DNA of 64,000 bases from Sipunculus nudus (GCA_026874595.1 CM049312.1:73754429-73818428); one strand, 5' to 3'. Shown: positions 34,744-48,065, numbered from the stretch's first letter. Program-made: numbers and translations. Notes: generated from the letters alone by a model not told the origin.

Positions 34744-35313
34744 GGAATTATATGAAACAAATTATTCTTTAATCTAGATAACGTCAACCTTTAAAATCAA
34801 TAATGAAATATGAGAAAATGGTAGACAAAACTCCTGAAACCTAAGACAGGAGATTGTGCATAAAACAAACTCTGCTACATTTCTCTATCGGGTGGTACCA
34901 TAGAGCCTGCATATTCAGATTTAGCGGCTCACCAGTAAGCTGTCTTTGGTTGATGTATTTTACAGGCTAATGAAACAGATGAGGGGCAAATGATATGGTC
35001 TTTGTTGGTGTCTAGCTATACTTTTATATCATCTGTTCAACCATTTGTCATGCTGTTAAGGTCCGGAAACGGAAGCTGACCACTATATAATCACTAACAT
35101 TGAGTAAATATACTTTATTGCTTCAACTTATTTGCAAACAAATTGATTTGGGCATAAAATTACTTGAACAAGTGTGAATGGAGAGACACTGGTAGCACAT
35201 GTAACAGCTAGTACACACTGGATGACCTACTTATATGGGGTATCGGCTTTTGCCTACCAGCCTCTGACCAGGCCAGCAGTAGCCCGGATGTAAACAACAA
35301 CCATGCAGTCCCC
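33267..35313. mobile_element. 2.05-kb inverted-terminal-repeat element, no ORF
   Basis: Ends are GGGGACTGCAT (33267-33277) and its inverse ATGCAGTCCCC (35303-35313), flanked on both sides by TATA (33263-33266 and 35314-35317). A subterminal CTGGTAGGCAAAA at 33319-33331 recurs inverted at 35248-35260. The interior is AT-rich with TA runs and no open frame of note, so the element is nonautonomous. The target could be counted as TA, with ends TAGGGG, which would fit a Tc1/mariner-like or another TA-targeting superfamily. Confidence 0.85.
34707..34740. repeat. (TA)n microsatellite
   Basis: TA run inside the 2.05-kb element, preceded by shorter TA tracts from 34690. Confidence 0.95.
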
Positions 35314-36035
35314 TATAAACAAGCAGAAGATCTAGCAAATAATATAAGTATCCCTAAAAAGTGGTGCCATGCTGCAAACCAAATTATTAAAGGAAATCAA
35401 GATGACCATGTCACATCACTAATCAGCGACTCCGGAAATATTCATCATCATAGCTAAACAAGAAAATTTAAAACTTAGGCCAAAAAATAGTTTGGTTCTC
35501 AGGCACCGCCCGCGTCAATTTTTAACCCAGCATCAAAACTGTTTTATTTAATCTTCATCTTTCAAGAAGATAAAATAGTACAATTTTGACCAGATTTCTT
35601 TCGTTATGTAGCGTTTAGCATAGAAATTATGTTATTTTCCTGCCTTTCCCTTATTATATGACATTTTATCGAAACATACAAAAAACAATCGCCCGCCCGC
35701 ACTGATTTTTTTAAATGCCTAAGAACCATACCTTTTTTTTAATTACTCGTGGATTAAAAAAAAACTTATTTCTCATTTTACCAGTTAGGGTTTTTTGCCA
35801 GGTGATAATACTACCATCCCAGCTAGTTGATCTGTGCAGTTCAATATGCCATTCACTTGATGATAATAAAGCGTTAAAAACGGTTTTCCTTGACATGAGT
35901 AAGGCAATTGACTAAGTATAGATAATAGGTTTTTTTATGTGACTCAAATTCAGAATGGATCAAAGATAAAATACTAATATGGATACAACAAACGTTTATA
36001 AATATAGAGGGCAGGGAGTAAGAGTAAAAAATTAG

Positions 36036-36400
36036 TATTAAACCTATTCCACACCAAACACTAATCGATTCTTCCTTGACCCTTTCCCGAAAGGCGCTGA
36101 AAATATCATGAGATTCCATTTAGGATTGTTGTGAACAAACACACACACACACGAACGGGTATGAACGCATGCCCTCCTGGTAGATGCAATATTCTTTATA
36201 ATTAAACAAATAAACGGGATCTCATGGAACGGTGATAAAATGTAAATTTATGCTCTTTGTGCATATATTCAAGAACTCTGTTTATTTTACAAATCACGCA
36301 TTTCATGACACTAACAAATCAACTCAGGAATAAACAAACTTATAATTATTCATTTACAATGTTTGATGATGCCGTCAATGAGCTGATAATAATATATATA
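36036..36400. other. Short gap, no gene
   Basis: AT-rich, with an ACACACAC tract near 36140. Nothing recognised. Confidence 0.5.
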
Positions 36401-36518
36401 CACAGAATTTACAACGAAATGTTCAGTTAGAAATTAATACGTGTTGTCATGCTGTCGCAACCATCAGATGAAAACACATGTTGATTTCTAATTGAACATT
36501 TTCGTTGTAAATTTTGTG
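36401..36518. repeat. Foldback inverted repeat (MITE-like)
   Basis: Left arm 36401-36445 (CACAGAATTTACAACGAAAT onward) and right arm 36473-36518 are near-perfect reverse complements of about 45 bases, with a 27-base spacer. Flanks also show weaker inverted similarity (GAGCTGAT near 36380, ATCAGCTC near 36520), so the whole may be a foldback element of about 200 bases. Confidence 0.9.
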
Positions 36519-36989
36519 AATCAGCTCAATCAGCTCTTAGCATCAGGCTAATGGAGCACTGTTAGATTCGTTCAGCACCTATATACCACAAGTATATATA
36601 TATATATATATATACATACAAATAAACAATAATATTTTATATGGATTGTTTAACATTTTGGAAACTCTTGAAAATCGTTCTCCGAGATATCAGGCTTCAT
36701 TAGACGCTTGTTGTCAAGTTTGTTTTTGTATTTGTTATCTTAAACGTTTATCCTAGCAGCAATACATATATATTAATGTAACGTTGTTTCGGTTGAACAT
36801 TAAACCTGCGGACCGCTCGGGATGATCTGAAGTAGGGTACTTTTCTTTCAGATGATGTGTTTTAGAAAAAAAAGTTTCTCCTTTCTGTCATGAAAATATA
36901 TGTATTTTCTTTCTACAACATTCATTTTATAAGATTAAAAACTATTTTTATAAATAAATTCCATACTGGAAACCCATATATCTTTCCAG
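36519..36989. other. Gap upstream of the fibrinogen-like exon
   Basis: Contains a TA tract at about 36592-36614. No exon recognised. Confidence 0.5.
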
Positions 36990-37620
36990 ATTGTGACGCG
37001 GTTTACAATTCTGGAGGTCGAACTACAGGCGTCTACAAAATCAAGCCAGTTGGAGCTCCTATATCCGTGGACGTCTATTGTGACATGTCAGGGTGGACCA
37101 AGTGGACCGTCATCATATCCAGGTACGAGGGTTTAGTTTTTGCGGTTTTGACCGTACATGGGCCGACTATAAAGCCGGATTCGGGGACGTCAGTAAATAA
37201 CATTGGCTTGGTCTTGACACAATACATTATCTGACCAACTAGGGTCAATACAAAGTCAGATATGAAATGCGCAAGTGGCAGTAAAAGCTGAACACGTATG
37301 CCGAGTTTTCCACATTCACGTTCGGGTCTGATTTATCAGACTGCCGAATAACCATCAATGGAGAGACAGGAACGGCCACTGAAGGGCGCATGAGTTATCA
37401 TAATGGCAAGCCATTCACAACTAAAGATAAAGATAATGATGCAGCGGACACGCAGAACTGTGCACATTAAGGGGAAAGATGGTGGTACCACTACTGCTAT
37501 TATGCGTTTTTAACAGGGCCGTACACCAACCGCTGTGCAACTTACAAAGATAACAAATGTACGTGCTGGCATTGGAACACACCCTTGGATCGGGCTATCA
37601 TAAAAAACGCTCGTATCTGA
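36990..37620 (+). pseudogene. Fibrinogen-related protein (FREP-like) fragment
   Basis: Exon 36990-37122 (acceptor TTTCCAG, donor GTACGA) encodes the start of a fibrinogen C-terminal domain: DCDAVYNSGGRTTGVYKIKP and VDVYCDMS. A second block, 37243-37620, in one frame to a terminal TGA, gives YAEFSTFTFGSD, EGRMSYHNGKPFTTKDKDND, QNCAH and GERWWYHYC, the C-terminal half. It has in-frame TAA stops at 37282-37284 and 37468-37470. The central segment (the WxxYKxGFG-type region) is missing, and the phases of the two blocks do not match. In molluscs such domains occur in secreted lectin-like immune proteins. Nonfunctional as it stands. Confidence 0.85.
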
Positions 37621-38470
37621 AATACCGACTGCATTTTTCCTGATTGAACCAACTGCAGTTAAAAAAGTAAATTGTGCACATGAAAGCGGGATTTTTGCAT
37701 CCTTTAAAGAAAGACTAAAAAAATTCTTTTAAATAGTGAATGAAAAAAAAATAACGCTTTAAACCCCTGAATAATCCCTATAACTGACAGGCACGAAGAT
37801 TATGCTTGGTATGTGAAGCTTGTTCCACTTATAATGATCATTAAGATTTGATTGGTATGTGAAGCTCGTTCCGCTTAGAATGATTATTGGAGAAGAACGC
37901 TAGTTCTCTATCCAAGGAAGTTGTAACGAAGATGAAGATTATAACAATCTGCCGATGACTTTGATGGCACAGGTGATCGGAGTACAACCTACAAAATAAA
38001 TTATTCTAATTGGCAAATGTAATTATATTTAATTGATATTAATCCGTGTTAAGGTCTAAACATTTTCGTCTAAGTAACGTTTACTAATTTGAAAACCATT
38101 TGTTTACTTAGTCTCTGAGACTAAAAGAACAAAACTGACATAGAGTTAATGTTGATGTCGCCTAAACTTAACTAATTAAATATTTCATAAGCACAGCACC
38201 TTTCAGGATTATCCTGTTGGCTGTGGGTTGAGTATTTCAGCTAGAATATCTAAGAAATTGTTTGTTCTGTTGGAATGACCAAAGACACACGTATGATTAG
38301 GACATAAATGATTCTTTCACTGCAGGAGTGGGTGTTGACGTTTGTAACATTTTGAATGAAAAATATAAAAAATAAATAATTAAAAATGTAAAAGAAATGT
38401 CCCATTTCAGAATTAATACAAAACAATCTTTAATAGTATGTACCACAGTAGCCTGATCTCTCAATCCGCA
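37621..38470. other. Gene-free gap
   Basis: AT-rich. GGTATGTGAAGCTnGTTCC occurs twice near 37807 and 37854 as a short local duplication. No exon recognised. Confidence 0.5.
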
Positions 38471-38479
38471 ACTAGAGTA

Positions 38480-38660
38480 TTAATCAACTGTACTTTCCGT
38501 AGCCTGGTGTTAATTTTTAGCGATATTAGGAACAGCAACAACATTGTTGTAACCTCAAAAAAAACAACTTTATTTCCTATAGAAGTGAGGAACATTACCG
38601 CCATGGCAACGTCCTCTCATCTAATGGTATGTTGTGGAGGCTGTATATCCAAGGTGCTCT
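38480..38660 (-). pseudogene. Decayed SDR last-exon copy
   Basis: Minus-strand translation contains VAMAVMFLTSIGN, similar to the [11 protein letters not shown] of the intact SDR last exon at 38927-39112. Reading continues poorly to a LLLFLIS-like tail. It matches 47870-48065 in position relative to its neighbouring copy. Old and nonfunctional. Confidence 0.5.
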
Positions 38661-38926
38661 GTGCATATTCTTTTTACGTTAATAACGAAAAACACCAATT
38701 GAAATCGTATTTTATCTTCAGGAGCTTCAAAATTTCAAAAGTTCTATAATAACCAAAAAAAAAGATGGTCTTATAATCGTCTCTCATATGTTGCAATTCT
38801 TAATAAAATTACTTTTTTTAAAACAGTATCCTGCATAATCTTCTCTTTATCAAAGTCCTGATAGAAATCCTTTGGGTAAAGTGCACTTAGAACTATATTC
38901 CTCTACAACCAACCAATTTAATGAAG

Positions 38927-41900
38927 TTACTCCCCACTCTCTGGGTCAATGTTTGGAACTGGTACAACATTGAGGAACCCTCCATCCACGACTAAAGTTG
39001 TCCCGGTAATAAACCTCGCATCATTAGACGCCAGGAAGTATATCGCTTTCGCAATGTCTGCAGGCTGGACTTGGAGTTTCAAAGGCTGGATATCCACAAG
39101 TATGGCACAGGCCTTTCCAAAAACAACAGTATTAAATATACATAACTAAAATTAGATTAAATTAATAATGTTTTTATATTCTTATAATAACTTATTTTAT
39201 TGTATATCATTTATTGCCGATGTTGTTTTGAATTTACTCTCTTTACAATGAATTACAAGAAATAACAAATTTTCAAGATATAATTTTGAAATTTACCTCT
39301 TGCATAATTAAAACTATAAACTAATAGTTAAAATATTTTTTAAAAAAAGGCACTTTTGGTTATTGGTTTTAATTTTGGACGGCAATAGGCAATTTTGTAA
39401 ATTTGCATGAAGCCTCACATATACAAATATGTAAAAATAACCAACCTTTTCAAAGAAAGATCTGCTGATTCCTTGTTGCTCATAGATGGAAGTTTTAACA
39501 CAACCCGGGCTAGAATAAATATATCGTAAATAATGACATTTTTAATAAAATTATGCTTTCTTTTGCCGTCTGAATTTTTAAGGGATTCCATGACCGTCTA
39601 TACCTGTTTATGTCATGAAAACTAATCGGAGAATTTTGTCTATAGACAAAGTTCCGTTTTTAAGTTCGACAAAAAATGATCATGTATTTTAGTTGGTTTC
39701 CATATATTTCATGAATCGGGTTCAATCAGCGGTAAAAAATCAGAAGTGTTAATCTTAAGCTATGAGGCTACCAGCTATGAATTTAATGTGCCGCTGTGAT
39801 AGTTTGTATAAAAAAAATGTTTTCTACCAGGACTTTGTCAATTTACACTCATTTAATTATCATAATTTCTTAACAGAGGTTGGGCTTCTGGTGTTGAAAA
39901 TAGTATGAAAATGTACATTGGGTCACGTGATCCCAGAAAGAGATACCTTTGACATTATAGACTTTTGATTGTAGTATTTCCCATTTATTATCCGAATATT
40001 GCAATTTTCAACTAAACAATGACTGAGAGACCTTCCCTTAGAAAGGTTCACCGGTTAAGAAGTATTATAACTAAGATATTGAGTCGTCATAAGATATCCA
40101 CCGGTCAAACCAATTAAAGACGATGTGACAACATCCAGTCAGCGTTTTATATGCTTGTTACATCAGAGAAAGCAGACTTGATTCAGTTGTTAGCACTAGA
40201 AACAAACAGAGAAGCCAAGGAAAACTTAGAGAGTTGAATGACAATCAAAAGTACGAAATACACCGATGAGAATTAGCTGATGGTTCTTCGATCAAAGCAA
40301 GTATTTATAAATTTATATTGTTGTATGGTTCTATAAAATGAACCATGAACCACAACAATCATTGGACTTAAACAGCTTGATTGCGATATATGATGGAGTA
40401 CTTGCGACAGACAACCGAGTTTCCACAGGAGACAGGCAAACCAGCTTTTAACCTGCTTTCAGAGATAAGTGACCAATATTTTAGGGGAGAGGCGCCCATT
40501 TACCTAAACCATATTTCCGGATATTCATCCCTGTGTAAATGATCAGCGGTTAGATTTAAGTGGCAGAAACAATTTTTGTTATTCTGCTTCCGAACTAAAC
40601 CAGTCGGTTATGGCTAATAGACCTGATCTGCGATGCAGGAATATCAAAATCAGAGGCTCATTCGCCTTTCAAGGAGCACATTTTAAGGCAAGAATTCTTA
40701 TAAATTAATTTAGAAAATCATCATCTAAACTGACTTTATTCAATAAATGATGCAGCCGAATATTTATGAACATTATTTGTATTTATTTTCCGATATAACA
40801 TAATTTTCTATAATGGTGCTAGTGTCCAGTAATTCGCAGTATCTTTGTAAGTATGACCGTGGAGTATAGCCTCATTATAGCTAAGAATGTCTGAAGGTCA
40901 GATCTTCTAAATAACCAATAAGGAAAAAAGTGAATGTGCGTCGGCTTGTTATAAAATTATTTTTATTAACCTAAGAATATGGCATCATATAACATCAAAT
41001 CATATGACACTTTCTTAACTTTACCAATATTTACAATATCGACAGACAAAATAAAGATTGCAAGATTTTGATAGACATAATGCCCAATAAATGAATGGTA
41101 AACAAGAATATTTAGAGAATATTGCGCTCCAGGTAGCAATTAAGAGTTACGAGGGTTGTTAGTAAGGTGAATGTTAAAAAAAATAGCGAACAAGACAATA
41201 AGAAAAGGTAAAAGCTGATTTGGCTATAAGAGATGATGTAGGAGTATAAAAACGATCAGCACTTGATAAACATAATCATATCATATGGGGAAAAATTACT
41301 ATTAAAAGGGACTTGTATTTTCGTATCCCAGGATCTATATGTTGAATTACAAAAATTACTCTTGAATTAAAACTATCAGGAATCATATGAATTTTCTGGC
41401 TGTTAAAATTTCGAGTATTTTTTTTTCAATTTTAAACATTTTACATGCTGTACATTTTAAAGAAGCGGATATTAATAAATTTTTTTCCGATGATTGATAA
41501 TATATGATATAAAGATCTTTAACAGAATAATAAAGGTGATGGAAAAGTAAGGAACATTTTGTAGATTATCTGTTTATCTAAAATTTAATTTTATATTAAT
41601 GACTCACTTTACAGCGTTCACTCTGATTCCTCTGCCGGCTAATTCTGAGAAAAAAGGAAATAAATATTACAAGCTTTTATAGATTACTTTGGAGATTATA
41701 TATCTCAGTAAAATAAGACTTGTTCCATATACACCGATAACCCTTAACGTTGGTTTTGTAATGAGATTTTTTTTTTTTATTTTCATTTTAGCCGACCCTA
41801 TGTTTTCCCGGTATTCTGGTAGAAGTCTTGCTGATTAATAGTTTTGCTCGTCGTTTTTAACTTGCCCATGAGCTATAGAATTAATACAGCGTTAAAATGT

Positions 41901-44900
41901 TGGACCAAGCCCTCGTTTTTATCTGATGTAGCACATACATATTAAAGCTCTAATATAAGCTTCAAGGTAATTTGGTAAGGCAACATGGCTTTGTTAAGGA
42001 CATTTTCCATATACATATCTCACCACTTATTAGTGTATCACTGTTATATATCTTAGTGTCTTCAGTTTGTACGACATCGTGGATGCAATAAAAAGAAACT
42101 GTTTCCACAATGCCCAGTAATTTGCCTGTTTTAATGCAAATGTCAGTCTAAATATTTCTTTATAACTACTAATTAACAATTATATTAATATTAAAATCAA
42201 TCGCAACATAGCAATGATAACGACCATGGTAAGACTGCAAATTACTAGGAATTACAGGAAATATATGCATGATTAATAGCAATTACAACAAATCTACAAA
42301 CTATTTTAATGTGAGGAAAAATTTATTCCTAAAAATAGTAATTAAAAATTGAAATATTTCATCACACCTGTAGAGGAGCACTTCGTTAGTTGATCCAAGG
42401 CCGCCTTAGAAAGGCCATAGAATACATGTGGGGCATACTGTAAAACAAATGAAAACAAATGTGCAATATAATGATGTTTGTTAGAAAGAGCCAAATAAAT
42501 TTGCTCAATTTCATTGCCCCTTTGAAGTGACTTTAAGCATACGATTTGGCCTATAGTAGATTTTTTCAGAGGTAACATATTAAAGGAATGGTTACCTAAT
42601 TATTTGTTATATATTAAATCAAATTTCTTTTATCAACCTGTACAAGTCACTCACCGACATCTTTGAGGCAATGGAAGATACGTTCACGATGCATCCTGCA
42701 TAAAACAAGACGATACACAATATTATTTTATGCTTATATGTATATATAAATATAATCACGTAATTATTAAATAATATATATTGATTTAAATTTTTATTCA
42801 AATATTTTTCCTTTATCGCAAAAATATACTCTAGATGGCAAAAGTACAGACGCTGGGTTGAAGTTCAGAACTCGGCAGGGAAAAGATTGTTATAACGCGA
42901 TTCCACTGCACTTAAGTGACAAACAAAGCATCGAGGATGAATAGAGAGGAACGGAATGAGATGAAACAATCAATTTGATTCTTAATTGTCCATGAAATCT
43001 TGTTTTTCAACAAGCATTTGTTTTAACTGGCAGAATCCGACATCCTTGTGCTTAAAATAATGTCTTCAGCCTGGCTTAAGCATATCAAAGCATTATCTTA
43101 TAAGTGGTATATCTTTATCCTCATATTCGAAAAGTTATTTTACTTTTTAATTTTGACCTAAGAGTCTACCGAAGGAGAAAATAAAAAAAATGTTAAGAAT
43201 GCAAGCCAGACCTTAACGACAAGTTGTTCAAAAATTACTCGGAGAAGTAATTAAACTCGTTGCGAATCATTGGTTTAAAATCAGATAGAAAGCGACCAGC
43301 CTTGCGAATCTGTTAACGGTCCTCTCACAATCGTATCCATCACTAATTGTTGTCTCAGAATATAATTAAGTGAAATAGACTGTATTTTAAAGCTTTCGTA
43401 GAATCCTGTATTAGTTTATTTAGGTTTACGTTATTTTCAATGCCCTAACTTGTATTATCTTCAACTGACGAGACTTAAAGTGTCTTTTTCCTACTAGACA
43501 AAGTAATTTCGACCTCTTTTGTCCTAATTACCCATCTGCATTAGACACAAACCGTTTCCTAAATTTTTATTGAACAACATTTTGTTTATACTTGAGCACT
43601 TCTTTTAACCTTTTCGTTTTCTAAACTTTCCATAAGTATTTAATATCAATAATTTAGGAAGACCAATTCAGTTTTTTTTTTACCATAGTTGCTGACCTTT
43701 TATTTAACGAGATGTTTTTTATTTCTGGCTCAGATACGCGATTGTCTCTTTGTTTTATTGTTTAGGTCATCCCTTACCTTTTGTTTTCTCCAGGTGTGGT
43801 ACAGCTGCCTTGGTAAACATAATCGGGGCCCTCAGGTTAGTGTTCATCACCTTGTCGTATTGATCCATTGTCAGATCAACAACTCCCCCAGCTTCATGTA
43901 TTGTACCGGCGTTGTTCACCTTAACGAACCATAAAAAAACACATACAATAGACAGGAATCAAGCGGTAAAACGTTGTTGGTTCCTGAATATAGTGGAACG
44001 GATAACTGTAAACTGGCATAAGAAAAGGAATGCAAAGGGTGATGCCAGCATGGTATTTAGCACAAGAACTCTGCATAAGAGAGAGAGCAAGAATAGATGA
44101 AAGAAAATCAGATTCCTCCAAATTCGAAAGACGCAACCATTTTTCAAAACAGTTTTATTTAAAAACATGATACAAAAATAGGTCGTACTCTATTCCAGTA
44201 AACAGAAGTTTTGATAACATTGTTCAAATACATATTTAGCATGCGAAAATTTGATGTAATTTGGAAACAATCACGATTTCGCTTGATTCAGCGTGGCTCT
44301 TCATTATTGCCATACCTTTGAATTTCATTTATCATTTAAAGCAAACCATCTTTTATGTTAAAAGGTAATTGTTCTTTACTTAAATAGTTGTCTCTGCTCC
44401 TTAACTCTTACGGATGATTGAGGGTACGAAGCCAGTTTTAGGCAAAATAGCCATATTCAGTTTCACCATAGTGCGTAAAATGCAAGGTAGCTTAGTTTTG
44501 GAGGGATGATATACAAATTATCTGAAATAGCTCCTCATATATTTCTTTCGAATATATTTTTTTACAGAACTAATTCTGTAAAAGAATGTGATTTTACTGG
44601 TTACGAAGAGCATTAATCAACATGGGTGTAGTTTAAGAACCTGGATAGGAAGGACGTATTAGCTGTAGGTACCAGCCATTAAGACATTTCCGTCAAAGTA
44701 ATGTTACTTTTCTTGCTCACTTTAACAGTTATCACTGCTTCTTTATTTTAACGACTAATTGAGTTCACGAGGCCAGTTATAAATAAAATCTATCACGTTC
44801 AGATTTTACCATAATGCATCAAAAACAAGATTGCTTGATTTGGATGGGATGACCTGTCCCGCACACTTTCACCTGAAATAGCTACTTCATATATTCTTTT

Positions 44901-46409
44901 TGAAAGTGATTTTTACTTGTCTGGTTACTAAAATTTTTAATAAATATGGGTGCGCTTTAGGAACCTGGATAGGATAGACTTATAGCTGTAGGTACCAGTC
45001 CATTAAGTTATCTTACCATTATATCCAGACGACCAAATCTATTGACTGTATCCTGCACCACTGATGTAACGAATTCGTCATCTGTTACATCTCCCGTCAA
45101 TATCAGGACCTGGAAAAGGATCGATGGAAATAACACTACCAGCGTCTGACACAAATCCTGGCTATTGGAAAACAAGCATAGTCACTATCCTTTTCACCTT
45201 AACTATGGATACTCCCTACTATTTATGCCAAGGGAGAATGTCTACCTTTCCATATGTGTCTGTGTTTAAACAGATAGCACTTTAATTTTGTTCAGACCTG
45301 CCAACTTGCATTTCTAGTTTCTGGCTATACCTTCCTTTCATAGGTATTAACATCAGGAACTGAAACTACAGATTCACCCCAAAACTTGCAGCAATTTATG
45401 ACATATTTACACTTGATGGTCGTTTAAGGTGAGATTTTCCCTGGCGTCTTAATTGGTAATGCCAAGCAATAGTTGTGTTTTCATAATGTTCTTTCAGCTT
45501 TGAGCCGAAGACCAAGCAATAATTTTATTGACTGCATCATGTATGACATTACTAATTTTATTAAGGATTAAACTGCGCGGAAATATAATGAAGTTAATTG
45601 TATGCTATTGCCCCAGGTGAATTCCGGTATGCAGGAGATAGGAGATATAAATATAAATATAAATAGGAGATACACCAGTAAGGAAAAGAGGATTTCCAAG
45701 AAAACCTGCTGTTAATTAAATTTTCAGTGAGAAAGTTCCTGGTCGCTCACCTTGTCGGAAGACAGGCCAGTCTCTTGACACTGTTTTGCAATTTTCTCCA
45801 GTCGGTCTCTTTTAAGGTCAACAAGCACCAAGCTTATTCCCTTTTGTGCAAACTCCACTGCAGTCCCAGCACCGATACCGGACCCACCCCCTATGGATGC
45901 CAGCAAGGATTTAATGTTTAAGAGTAATGAAGCGTAAAATTATCTGACTGGTCATTTATCGCGTGGTACCAGCGACATCAATAAAGCTTAAACCTAATAC
46001 AATGTAAACATAACATAATATTAATATTTATATTGCAGTGCCTTATTAAGCCTTAAATTATTAATAAATAGCAAATGTCGCAACTGCTTGAGTTAACATA
46101 TAAAGGTCATAAAACAGCAAATTTTATTTTATCACAGAGAGAGAGAAAAAAATAGAAAAAAATTCTTTTTAATGTGTTTGTATTGTTGTTTTGTTGGCCA
46201 TTGCAAAAGCTGTATGATAGGAATATTATGGTCATGTCAGCACTAGCGAGTCTGTGTAGCAGTTTGGTTCACTAGGTCCGTAGTGGCATTAAAACCGTAA
46301 TAAAATATTGGCGCATTGCGTCAAGGAAGAGTCTACTCTAGAACTTTAATTTATCTAGATTATCTGAGGCCTCACCTGTGATTATAGCCACTTTCTCCTC
46401 GGTTCCCAT
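38927..46409 (-). CDS. Short-chain dehydrogenase/reductase, 9 exons, 268 residues
   Basis: Exons 5'->3': 46376-46409, 45751-45890, 45017-45109, 43778-43919, 42655-42695, 42368-42437, 41608-41644, 39446-39509, 38927-39112. All junctions have GT/AG sites and matching phases, giving one uninterrupted 268-residue frame ([11 protein letters not shown] start, DPESGE end). Motifs: TGGGSGIG at 11-18 binds NAD(P); GDVTDD near 64; NNAG at 91-94; Ser144 in VNVSS, Tyr157 and Lys161 in YGLSK as catalytic residues; NAVNPG near 186-191; a C-terminal [20 protein letters not shown]. The length fits a classical cytosolic SDR acting on an alcohol or ketone; the substrate cannot be told. The donor of exon 8 (GTTGGT) is weak. 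Intron 3 holds a tandem duplication. Broken last-exon copies flank it. Confidence 0.93.
44380..45012. repeat. Tandem duplication inside SDR intron 3
   Basis: Segments at about 44380-44690 and 44725-45012 are diverged copies. Shared landmarks: GAAnCCAGTTnTA, TTTCACCTGAAATAGCT/TCTGAAATAGCT, GGTTACnAAnA, AACCTGGATAGGA, and TTAnAGCTGTAGGTACCAG. The second copy ends just before the exon 3 donor. Confidence 0.75.
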
Positions 46410-47869
46410 TTTGTTATCACATTTTGTATCTTTAACGACAATGCTCCAGAACAGCTATCTTTGTTACATGCGTGTCTGTAATATGCGAGTACTGCCTATG
46501 CTGAGAGCGAAAGGGGTCATAAACTGTGCCTACAGATTTTTTGTTGCTAAGTTTGCACTCGCCGTCTGGAGGCGTTTTTGACCTTTAACATAGAGAAAAA
46601 AACTTAAGGCTTATATCGTACAAAAAAAAACACATGTACTGCATGAAGCTCACTCAATCAACCTTACAGAACTCTAAACAGCATGTGTAGTGATAGCTGC
46701 TCAAATTTATCGGATGTTAACACGCAGAATTGCAATTTTTAAAAGAATTCAACAAATTAACGTATGATAATAAAATTTCTTTTGAACTGGTCATCACGCG
46801 ATAAGTATTAATTTTATATTTAAAACCCGAGATAGATATTATGATGCCAAACCTCCATCAGGCAAGTGGAAATTGCTTTTGTTGAAAAGTGAACCATAAA
46901 CCATGGAATACAGTGAAAATGTTTCGGGACAGCATTTTAAAATACGTTTTATTATTGATGGCAAGGCATTTCCGTTGTCTAACTTGCAGAATTAATTAGT
47001 AAAGTAATATAACATATACTTTTGTCAACTTATATATACTGTGACAACTTACGGGCAAATAAGGAAAATGCTTGATTAATGTTTGTCAACGGTATTTTTT
47101 GAAAATACAGAAAAAAGCCATTGATCAGCGCTTAAATTATTTGATATTTAAATACATGATCAAAATGATATGATTATGCTTTAATGCAGACTCACAGTCC
47201 ATATACATTCATTGAAAGCTAAATGTTTTGTTGGTAAATATAGTATACCCATACATATTGACACAGTTAACATAAATAAATGATACACACGTATACATAC
47301 ATGTATATATATATATATATATTCACAAACATATATACATATACATGCATATGTTCGTTTGCACATACATACTGGAGTATACTTCATCATACTTCATATA
47401 TTGTGACGACTCCCATTTTTGTACCACAAGAGTAGACATGTGCACCTAAAATAGTTCAAGAGGACAAGCAACCTTGATCAACAGTGCACCGTTTGAATAG
47501 GCGCATTAGGAATATACTAAAGGGCTTGATCTGTTGATGAATAAAACAGCTGAGATGTTGGGGGGTAAATGAGGGGCGGTACGAAAACAAACTCAGAGGG
47601 GAAATTAACGTTAATTATGGAATCATATATGTTATAGCAATCTGTATTATGGTGACTAATGGAAAATATGACATGAGGGAACCTTTTGTAAGATGACGAA
47701 TGTTCAAACATAAATGCTACATAATGCTTAATCTTTCAACAAATGTTTAGAGTTTTAACCAATTAATCAATTGCATCACTAATTTATCATTAAAAAAGTA
47801 AAGTTTAAAAAAGATGATAGTAAACAACGTTTTGTTCTCCACTTGCTATATGCATCCTATTCAACTTTA
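46410..47869. other. Upstream flank of the SDR gene
   Basis: Presumably contains the SDR promoter and 5' UTR, but no clear TATA box was fixed. A TATATA/ACATACAT-rich tract lies at 47285-47370. No other gene seen. Confidence 0.5.
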
Positions 47870-47873
47870 CTTT

Positions 47874-48065
47874 CTATAGCCAAGTGGATATTTTATAAAT
47901 ATAAGGAACAGGATCAAAATTGCCGTAACCTCTATCCACAACTAGGCAAATTCCCTTTATGAGACACGCATCATCAGAAGTGAGGTATAGATTATCGCAG
48001 TGGCAAAGTCCTCGCATCTCTCCCTGAACGTTACTTACCCTTTTCCCGTTAATTATGCAATACAC
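47874..48065 (-). pseudogene. Decayed SDR last-exon copy
   Basis: Minus-strand frame reads YLTSDDACLIKGICLVVDRG and FDPVPY, clearly related to the SDR tail. An upstream CHCDN part has lost the expected motif. It has no neighbouring exons and lies in the same arrangement beside 48338-48524 as 38480-38660 beside 38927-39112. Confidence 0.7.

Larger units (their letters stand above)
32930..36035 (+). mobile_element. LINE remnant interrupted by a DNA transposon-like insertion
   Basis: Left part 32930-33262 reads NWENCLSSGYIHTDYEAFIT and KDKPWLKS in the endonuclease-RT linker. Right part resumes at 35318 with KQAEDLANNISIPKKWC and LISDSGNIHHH, then at 35790-35915 QLVDLCSSICHSLD and VFLDMSKAID, the first catalytic RT block. 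35919-36035 adds the following RT region. The two halves continue one another across the insertion at 33263-35317. Stops show it is long dead. Confidence 0.75.
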
